Assembly: GCA_951812805.1 (NCBI GenBank)
Contig: CATOSZ010000010.1
Coordinates: 21,250 to 85,249, forward strand
Direction: 5' to 3'
DNA: 64,000 nucleotides
Source of the DNA: an uncultured Alphaproteobacteria bacterium
GTDB taxonomy: Bacteria > Pseudomonadota > Alphaproteobacteria > GCA-2731375
Part shown: positions 58,500-64,000 of the stretch, one piece after another
Position numbering within the stretch: the stretch's first letter is position 1
Layout of the letters: each line of letters begins with the position of its first letter
Program-made: the position numbers and the translations under genes
Notes under the pieces: generated by a model
The model's input: only the letters and a program-made list of their open reading frames with translations
Databases searched by the model: none
Told to the model about the DNA's origin: nothing

Positions 58500-59510
58500 A
58501 TGCCCTCTTTTCACCTCATACCGAGTCTCGCCTTATCGGCGGCTTTTGCTCTGGTTGCCATCACTCAGCCTCTGGCGGCAACGGACTGTAGTTGGACCGA
58601 TGTCGACACAACACGCTATCTCGACAATGACTGCACGACCGACGAAACCCTCGTGGTGCCCAACGGCTTCACCTTCGATGGACGGGGTTTTTTGATCAGC
58701 GCCGTCGACCCGGTGGATGGTCATTTCACGGGTGCCGTGCTTCGCAACGGCGGGGATGTCGCCCACTTCACGGACATCATCATCTCCGCTACCGAACTTT
58801 CGAACATTTGTAATGCCGCCCCCAGTCCCGACCGCCTGATGGGCATACAGTTGGAAGATACTTCAGGCTCCATCACCCATTCGACGGTTGAGAACATCAA
58901 CCAAGGGGCCAGCGGCTGCCAGGAAGGCAATGCCATCGACGTCAGGTCGTCCACGCCGACTGACGAAGGTCTACCTCGAGACGTGCTCATTTCGCACAAT
59001 GTGATCGGCAGCTATCAGAAGACCGGCATTGTCTGCGACGGCATGGTTTCCTGCGAAATTCGCCACAACATAGTCGGCCAATCCGCGACCCAGGATCATC
59101 TGGCGGCGAACGCCGTTCAAATCTCGCGCGGAGCCACGGGGACCGTGTCGAAAAATCATATATCTGGCAACCAGTGGGGAGGACCGTCGGAATTTGTCGC
59201 CACTGCCGTGCTTGCTTTGGAAGCGGGTGATCTCCTCGACATCAGCTTGAACAATGTTGGCGGCAATGCCGATGTCGGCATCTTTCTCTTCGCCACCAGC
59301 GGCGCGACGGTCAACAACAATCGCATATTCGAGAAAGGTCCAGACGCACAGGTCGCCGATGTCGGCCTGGCTGATCTTGGCACTGACAACACAATCACCA
59401 ACAACAAGACTCGCGGCTATGCTTTCCCCGCGATTGGCGAGAGTATCATTGGCCTCAAGGTCATTCCATCACCGCACGATCCTACCGCCTGCTTCCAGAC
59501 TTGTCCCTGA
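58500..59510 (+). CDS. Secreted right-handed parallel beta-helix protein
   Basis: A 336-residue protein with a signal peptide (LIPSLALSAAFALVAITQPL, cleavage near ALAATDC). The mature part is a repetitive series of short turns such as LISHNVIGSYQKTGIVCDGM, SCEIRHNIVGQSATQDHL, DISLNNVGGNADVGIFLFAT and TVNNNRIFEKG, as in pectate-lyase-like or carbohydrate-processing beta-helices (PbH1 repeats). Catalytic residues are not assignable. It is cysteine-containing (CSWTDVD, NDCTTDE, NICNAAP), consistent with export. ATG 58500 follows CAGGAGATCCCC. Base composition is lower than in surrounding genes, and with the Sel1/SPOR gene and the IS3 it looks like an acquired patch. Confidence 0.85.
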   Translation: MPSFHLIPSLALSAAFALVAITQPLAATDCSWTDVDTTRYLDNDCTTDETLVVPNGFTFDGRGFLISAVDPVDGHFTGAVLRNGGDVAHFTDIIISATELSNICNAAPSPDRLMGIQLEDTSGSITHSTVENINQGASGCQEGNAIDVRSSTPTDEGLPRDVLISHNVIGSYQKTGIVCDGMVSCEIRHNIVGQSATQDHLAANAVQISRGATGTVSKNHISGNQWGGPSEFVATAVLALEAGDLLDISLNNVGGNADVGIFLFATSGATVNNNRIFEKGPDAQVADVGLADLGTDNTITNNKTRGYAFPAIGESIIGLKVIPSPHDPTACFQTCP

Positions 59511-59645
59511 CGGTCAATGCGACGGGCAGTTCGGAGCCTTCCTCCGCGATTGTCCGCCCCTTGCGGCGGGCAATCGCTCCGTTTTGGCTCGGCGTTGCGG
59601 CACACAAAACCTCCGGTAGCCTTAGGACAAACGTTACCATCACCG

Positions 59646-60650
59646 TCAGCTCGAAATAGCCGGCGCCAAAGCGTCCAGCGTCACCGCCACCTGCGCGCCG
59701 TCGGCGCCGTGCGGCGGAAAGGCGACGATGTGGGAAATCCCCGCGGCTTGCCGTTCTTCGATCGCCGCACGGCACTCCGCCGGATTGCCGGCGATCACCA
59801 GGTCGGCCAGCATCTCGTCGGTGACCAGCGCCGCGGCCTCGCCCCGTCGGTCCGCCCGCCAGGCGGCGACGATGGCGTCCGCTTCCACGCCGTAGCCATA
59901 GCCGGTCATCAGCTCGGAATAGAAGCTGCCCATGCCGCCGATGTAGTAGGCGAGATGCTCGCGGCAGAGCGCGCGGGCAGCCTCCCCGTCGGCATCCGCC
60001 ACTGCCAAGGTCATCACCGCCATGTCGACGTCGCCCGCCGGCCGTCCTGCCGCCTCGGCCCCGGCGACGAGCGGCGCGCGGACGGCCTCCAGATTGCGGA
60101 GCGAGACGTGGGTCGGCAGCCAGCCGTCGGCGATCGCGCCCGTCTGCCGGACGGCGCGCGGCTTCAAGGTCGCGAGATAGATCGGCAGGGTGCGTTGCAC
60201 CGGCCGGATCAGCAGGCGGAAGCCCTGCATGGTGAAGCAGTCGCCTTCGTAATCGACCCGCTCCCCGGCGAGCGCCAGGCGCAGGATCTCCACCGTTTCG
60301 CGGGTTCGCGTCAGCGGCTTGTCATAGGCCATCGCATGCCAGTCGCGGATGACGATCGGCCCGCTGGTGCCGAGGCCGGCGATGGCCCGGCCGCCGGAGA
60401 TCTCGTCGAGGGTGGCGAAGGACTGGGCCAGCAGCGCGGGCGTGCGGGAATAGACATTGACGATGCCCGTCGCCAGCCGCAGCCGCCGGGTGCGCCCGGC
60501 GATCAGGCCCAGCAAGGTGAAGGCGTCGGAGCCGAAGGCCTCCGGCATCCACACGGCCTCGTAGCCGAGCGCTTCGGCCCGTTCGGCATGGGCTGTAGCC
60601 TGGGCGCGGTGCTCGGGCCGGCTGAAGGGGGCGACATAGCTCAGGCGCAC
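59646..60650 (-). CDS. LLM-class (luciferase-like) flavin-dependent oxidoreductase
   Basis: A 334-residue TIM-barrel enzyme of the bacterial luciferase family using FMN or F420. ERAEALGYEAVWMPEAFGSD near residue 24, RLRLATGIVNVYSRTPALLA near 57 and GLGTSGPIVIRDWHAM near 93 match LLM hydride-transfer or monooxygenase proteins. It starts with GTG 60650, 15 bases after the acyl-CoA synthetase stop, with GGAG upstream, so it is third in an operon with M20 and acyl-CoA synthetase. The substrate is not defined. Confidence 0.9.
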   Translation of the reverse strand: MRLSYVAPFSRPEHRAQATAHAERAEALGYEAVWMPEAFGSDAFTLLGLIAGRTRRLRLATGIVNVYSRTPALLAQSFATLDEISGGRAIAGLGTSGPIVIRDWHAMAYDKPLTRTRETVEILRLALAGERVDYEGDCFTMQGFRLLIRPVQRTLPIYLATLKPRAVRQTGAIADGWLPTHVSLRNLEAVRAPLVAGAEAAGRPAGDVDMAVMTLAVADADGEAARALCREHLAYYIGGMGSFYSELMTGYGYGVEADAIVAAWRADRRGEAAALVTDEMLADLVIAGNPAECRAAIEERQAAGISHIVAFPPHGADGAQVAVTLDALAPAISS

Positions 60651-60665
60651 GGGCGCGTCTCCAGG

Positions 60666-62210
60666 TCAGGGCAGGGGGCCGTCGAAGCGCTCGGCCAGCA
60701 GCTGTTTCAAGCGCTCGCGCTCCACCTTGCCGGTCGAGTTCGAGGGGATCTCGTCGAGGAAGATATAGCGCCGGGGCCGCTTGTAGCGCGCGAGGTCCGG
60801 GCTTTCGCGGCAGAAGGCGTCGAGCGCCTCGGGGGTGAGCGCCGGGTCGCCGGGCCGGATCGCCGCCACCACGGCCTGGCCCCAGCGGGTGCTCGGCAGG
60901 CCGACGACGGCGGCGTCGGCCACGGCGGGATGGGTGAACAGCAGGTTCTCCACCTCGCTCGGATGCACGTTCTCGCCGCCGGTCTTGATGGTGTGGTCCA
61001 TGCGACCCAGCACGGTGACGAAGCCGTCCGCTTCGGCGTGGGCCGCGTCGCCCGTGTGATACCAGCCGCCGGCGAGTGCGCTCGCCGTCCGTTCCGGCAG
61101 GCCGAAATAACCGCTCATCAGGCTCGGGCCGCGGCAGATCAGCTCACCGACCTCGCCCGGTCCCGCGAGGTCCTCGACCGCGCCCGGCGCCGCGCCCGCC
61201 CGCAGAACGCGCACTTCCATCCCCGGCGCGGCCGGCCCGACGCTGCCGAGGCGGTCGGGGTGACGGCGATAGTCGCAGGTGGTGACGGTCAGGGCCTCCG
61301 TCGAGCCGTAGACGTTGAGGAAGCGGCCCGGGAACAGCGCCACGCACTTGCGCGTGACGTCGTCGGCCAGGTTCTGCCCGCCGAAGAAACCGCACTGCAG
61401 GCTGGAAAGATCATGGCCGGAAAGGTCGGCCTGCATCATCTCGACCAGCTGCGTCGGCACGCCGTGCAGGCAGGTCAGCCGCTCGCTCTCGACCAGGGCC
61501 AACGTCTCGGGGACGTCGAAGCCCCGCGTCATCACGTTGGTCGCACCGCGCGCCACGAAGGGCAGCAGTTGCAGCTGCAGCTGCGCGATATGGAACAGTG
61601 GCTTGTTGTCGATGATCCGGTCGTCGTGAGTGAAACCACAGACCTCGGCCATGATGTCGCCGCCGGCGAGCTCCGCCCGGTGGCTGCGCATCACGCCCTT
61701 CGGCCGCCCCGTGGTGCCAGAGGTGTACATGATGAAGGCGGTGTCGTCCGGGCCGGGCCCGCCGGCCGGTTCGTGCTCGGCGGCGGGGGCGATGAAATCC
61801 GCCCAGGTGTTTTCACCGCCTTCGGCAGCACCCTCGACGACGATCCGTTCGGGCCCGCCGTCGAGGCTTTGGATCGCCGCGCGCAGCTTGTCCTCGAAGA
61901 CCAGAATTCGGGCGCCGCAGTCCTCGACGATGTAGCGCACTTCGTTCGCCGCCAGGCGGTAGTTGATCGGCACCGGCACCGCGCCGAGCTTCAGCAGCCC
62001 GAAGAAGGCGATGACCTGTTCCGGCAGGTTCCAGGTCAGGAAGGCGACCCGGTCGCCGGCGGCGATGCCGCGCGCGGCGAAGGCATGGGCGGCGCGGTTG
62101 GCCTGCCGGTTCCATTCAACGAAACGCCAGCGCCGGCCTTCGAAGACGAGGGCGGTCTTTTCCGGCCAGCGGGCCGCCGCCCGCACCAAACTGTCGCCGA
62201 GTGTCGTCAT
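60666..62210 (-). CDS. AMP-binding acyl-CoA synthetase
   Basis: A 514-residue adenylate-forming enzyme (class I). The P-loop AFIMYTSGTTGRPKGVMRSH lies near residue 160, GGWYHTGDAAHAEADGFVTV with VLGRMDHTIKTGGENVHPSE is the A7-A8 region, and the C-terminal catalytic Lys is in IPSNSTGKVERERLK. It activates a carboxylic acid to the CoA thioester; the chain type is not readable. ATG 62210 overlaps the stop of the M20 gene (ATGA). Confidence 0.93.
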   Translation of the reverse strand: MTTLGDSLVRAAARWPEKTALVFEGRRWRFVEWNRQANRAAHAFAARGIAAGDRVAFLTWNLPEQVIAFFGLLKLGAVPVPINYRLAANEVRYIVEDCGARILVFEDKLRAAIQSLDGGPERIVVEGAAEGGENTWADFIAPAAEHEPAGGPGPDDTAFIMYTSGTTGRPKGVMRSHRAELAGGDIMAEVCGFTHDDRIIDNKPLFHIAQLQLQLLPFVARGATNVMTRGFDVPETLALVESERLTCLHGVPTQLVEMMQADLSGHDLSSLQCGFFGGQNLADDVTRKCVALFPGRFLNVYGSTEALTVTTCDYRRHPDRLGSVGPAAPGMEVRVLRAGAAPGAVEDLAGPGEVGELICRGPSLMSGYFGLPERTASALAGGWYHTGDAAHAEADGFVTVLGRMDHTIKTGGENVHPSEVENLLFTHPAVADAAVVGLPSTRWGQAVVAAIRPGDPALTPEALDAFCRESPDLARYKRPRRYIFLDEIPSNSTGKVERERLKQLLAERFDGPLP

Positions 62211-63598
62211 TCGGCCGAGAGTTTGTCGGCCGTGTCGGAGTCGCTGGCGCCGCGATCGGCGATGCCGCCTTCGATGGCGGGCGCCGCGTACCGGTCGACC
62301 GCCATCATCCGGCGGTTGAAGGCGAGATAGTCCGCCTTCGAGAGTTTCGGCTTCTGCTCGTCGAGGATCCGGGTCGCCACCGCCGCCTCGTCCGCCAGCA
62401 GGTCGATCGCGGTCATCGCCAGCAGCTTCGCCATGCCGACATAGACCGCGTCCTTGTCCACCATCAGATAGTCGTTGGCATGCGCCACGCCGCTGGCGCC
62501 GAAGATATAAGGGTGGGTCACCGGCATGATGTGGCCGAGGTCGCCCATATCGGTGGAGCCGGTGCGGTGACGCTCGATATAGAACTGGTCCTCGCCATAG
62601 AGCGATTTCACGTTGTCGCCCCAGATATCGGTCATCCGCTCGTTGTTGGTCTGCGGCAGGTAGCCGGCCGTGGTCTCGATCTCGACCTTGGCGCCGATCG
62701 CCATCGCCGCCCCCTTCACCGCCCGGTCGACCTTGGCGTTGGCATCGACGATGCCTTCCAGGGTCCGGCCGCGGATGAAGGTTTCGAGGTGGACGTCGGC
62801 GGGCACCGCGCTCACCGCCTCGCCGCCCTTGGTGATGATCGGATGGATGCGGATGGTGTCGGAATCGAAGAAGGTCTCACGCAGCAGCGCGATCGCCGTC
62901 ATCGCCAGGTTGGCGGCGTTGAGGGCGTTGATGCCGTATTGCGGCCGCCCGCCCGCATGCGCCGCCTTGCCGATGAAGCGGATCTTCTTGATCAGGGGCC
63001 CGTTGGACGAGAGCGCGACATGGCTCGCCACCGTGTCGGTCTTGGTATGGCACATCAGCGCCAGGTCGACGTCGTCGAAATGGCCGCGGCGGATGAACTC
63101 CGCCTTGCCGGTCAGGAACTCGATTTCGCCTTTGGCGCGCAGGTCCAGGCGGTGGCCGACCTCGATCAGCTCCTCCGCCGGAACGGCGACGAAGGCGATG
63201 TTGCCGGTCAGATGCTCGGCGACGGCACCGTCGATGATGCCCATCGCGGCGCCCAGCATGCCGGTGATCTGCGCGTTGTGGCCGCAGGCATGCGCCGCGC
63301 CGGTCTTCGGATCGGCATGCGGATGGTCGGAGATCATCAGGCTGTCGAGTTCGCCGATGAGGGCGAGGGTCGGGCCGGTGTTCTCGTTGTTGAGGCGCGC
63401 CTTGACACCGGTGACGGCCAGGCCGCTCTGCGGCTCCAACCCCAGGCTCTTCATCTTCTCGACCACCAGGGCTTCCGTCTTGACCTCGCGGAAGCCGGTT
63501 TCGGGATTGCGCAGGATGGTTTCGCCGATCTCGATCAGCTCGTCGCGCCGCGCCTCGATCGCCGCGACGGCGGCCTGTTTCAATGCATCCCGGTCCAT
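62207..63598 (-). CDS. M20-family amidohydrolase (aminobenzoyl-glutamate hydrolase / aminoacylase-like)
   Basis: A 463-residue metallopeptidase-type amidohydrolase. The start has ETILRNPETGFREVKTEALV, characteristic of the AbgB/M20D branch. TGAAHACGHNAQITGMLGAA carries metal ligands (Asp/Cys-His) and FVAVPAEELIEVGHRLDL the glutamates. The dimerisation segment GKAAHAGGRPQYGINAL follows. Products are an amine and a carboxylate, which fits the acyl-CoA synthetase encoded immediately downstream (overlapping ATGA). ATG 63598 is chosen as the first conserved start. It heads the three-gene operon. Confidence 0.92.
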   Translation of the reverse strand: MDRDALKQAAVAAIEARRDELIEIGETILRNPETGFREVKTEALVVEKMKSLGLEPQSGLAVTGVKARLNNENTGPTLALIGELDSLMISDHPHADPKTGAAHACGHNAQITGMLGAAMGIIDGAVAEHLTGNIAFVAVPAEELIEVGHRLDLRAKGEIEFLTGKAEFIRRGHFDDVDLALMCHTKTDTVASHVALSSNGPLIKKIRFIGKAAHAGGRPQYGINALNAANLAMTAIALLRETFFDSDTIRIHPIITKGGEAVSAVPADVHLETFIRGRTLEGIVDANAKVDRAVKGAAMAIGAKVEIETTAGYLPQTNNERMTDIWGDNVKSLYGEDQFYIERHRTGSTDMGDLGHIMPVTHPYIFGASGVAHANDYLMVDKDAVYVGMAKLLAMTAIDLLADEAAVATRILDEQKPKLSKADYLAFNRRMMAVDRYAAPAIEGGIADRGASDSDTADKLSAE

Positions 63599-63800
63599 GG
63601 CGTCTTCTCCCTCGTATCGTTGCGCGCGCAGTCTGGCCCGGATGCACGCACCCGTCCATACGGGGGGCGACGGCCTGCCCCGGTGCGGCGTGTAGCGGGA
63701 CAGAAATAATTAAGAATCATGTTCGGAAATATTTTTTCACGGTCGAAACCGTCTGGAAAATCGCCGTGATTTTGGGGGCATTCCGGCCTGGAAAATCGGC
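63599..63800. other. Non-coding stretch before IS21 copy 2
   Basis: About 200 bases, partly AT-rich (63708-63740), upstream of the M20 operon. It holds two direct repeats of CTGGAAAATCG (near 63752 and 63788). No gene or clear promoter could be assigned. Confidence 0.5.
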
Positions 63801-64000
63801 TGTGAATCGGCATGCAAAACTGACCCACTTTGGTGGGTTATGAGCGGTAAGAATTGACCCACCTGGAACGCTAGCATCCGCACGGAACAGTGCGGAGGAA
63901 AGAGCAGGTGGTATTGATGGAAAGCGTATTGAAGATCCGACGTTGGATATTACGGGAGGGTCGGAGTATCCGATCTGTATCTCGTCAGACTGGTTTGTCG
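63801..64000 (+). mobile_element. IS21-family insertion sequence, copy 2 (partial, runs off window)
   Basis: Begins with TGTGAATCGGCATGCAAAAC at 63801. The 200 bases in view are the same, base for base as read here, as the reverse of 25698-25499 in copy 1, including the GACCCAC blocks and the istA start. It is on the opposite strand to copy 1. The rest of the element is outside the window. Confidence 0.92.
63917..64000 (+). CDS. istA: IstA transposase, first 28 codons (copy 2)
   Basis: Frame MESVLKIRRWILREGRSIRS starts at ATG 63917 with AGGTGG upstream, as in copy 1 at 25582. Only the N-terminal HTH region is visible; the remainder is beyond the window. A GTG nine codons earlier is an alternative start. 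Confidence 0.9.
   Translation, partial: MESVLKIRRWILREGRSIRSVSRQTGLS

Noticed and set aside
59517..62330. Long plus-strand open frame antisense to the luciferase-like and acyl-CoA synthetase genes
   Set aside because: Again a GC artefact: His/Arg/Gly-rich product with no recognisable fold.
1..64000. CRISPR arrays, tRNA, rRNA or riboswitches
   Set aside because: No regularly spaced direct repeats, tRNA-like cloverleafs or recognisable rRNA or riboswitch sequences were seen; the cloverleaf at 37953 is far too large and GC-paired to be a tRNA.

Overview
The window is GC-rich (roughly two-thirds G+C by eye) and densely coding. Gene content points to an alphaproteobacterium, probably Rhodospirillales-like: GlcDEF glycolate oxidase, a TRAP-type permease, a cyclase-TolB-TPR protein, IorAB with DUF6537, DUF1127, and many ATGA/GTGA-coupled operons. 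This assignment is inference; no rRNA or tRNA gene was seen to confirm it.

Layout. 1-10.9 kb: glycolate oxidase subunits GlcD-GlcE-GlcF (GlcF cut by the window edge), a membrane protein, an FAD oxidoreductase, a class III adenylate cyclase, NAD kinase, a secreted protein, an orphan TRAP large permease and a crotonase. 10.9-22.6 kb: a surface-glycan island. It has a GT-C glycosyltransferase with GtrB and GtrA (a lipid-linked sugar transfer module). A convergent operon carries a sugar epimerase, a glycosyltransferase fused to a PaaK/CapK-like adenylate-forming enzyme, a YbhN-type membrane protein and a second polytopic protein. A methyltransferase and a sulfatase follow. 22.7-25.7 kb: a nest of mobile DNA (IS21-type end, long hairpin, IS256 remnant, complete IS21-family istA/istB) that has cut off the 3' end of a CitE-like lyase gene.

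25.7-33.8 kb: carbamoylase, ABC1/UbiB-like kinase, an SDR paired with a half-length MetE-like zinc enzyme, and a DUF4833 / CDP-alcohol phosphatidyltransferase / GT4 operon that looks like glycophospholipid synthesis. 33.8-38.4 kb: an accessory patch with a Phd antitoxin whose toxin is reduced to a stub, a ThDP enzyme, DUF3800, HicAB, a small ORF and several strong palindromes, including a 266-bp three-arm (cloverleaf) element. DUF3800 and hicA both appear to have promoters placed for leaderless transcripts, with a palindrome in the spacer. 38.4-46.7 kb (minus): amidase, single-domain receiver, IorA, IorB, single-domain receiver, aldo-keto reductase and acyl-CoA dehydrogenase in one run. 46.7-52.8 kb (plus): GMC oxidoreductase, isochorismatase-like hydrolase, Rieske dioxygenase alpha and beta, AhpD-like protein and a second MetE-like zinc enzyme, a coherent but unassigned catabolic operon.

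52.8-55.9 kb: DUF1127, a LysR regulator with a perfect palindrome over its leader, a crotonase and a quinone oxidoreductase. 56.1-59.5 kb: an IS3-family element next to a Sel1/SPOR protein and a secreted beta-helix protein, both of lower GC. 59.6-63.6 kb: luciferase-like monooxygenase, acyl-CoA synthetase and M20 amidohydrolase. The window ends inside a second, inverted copy of the IS21-family element. The shared 200 bases are identical, so the roughly 38 kb between the copies could invert by recombination.
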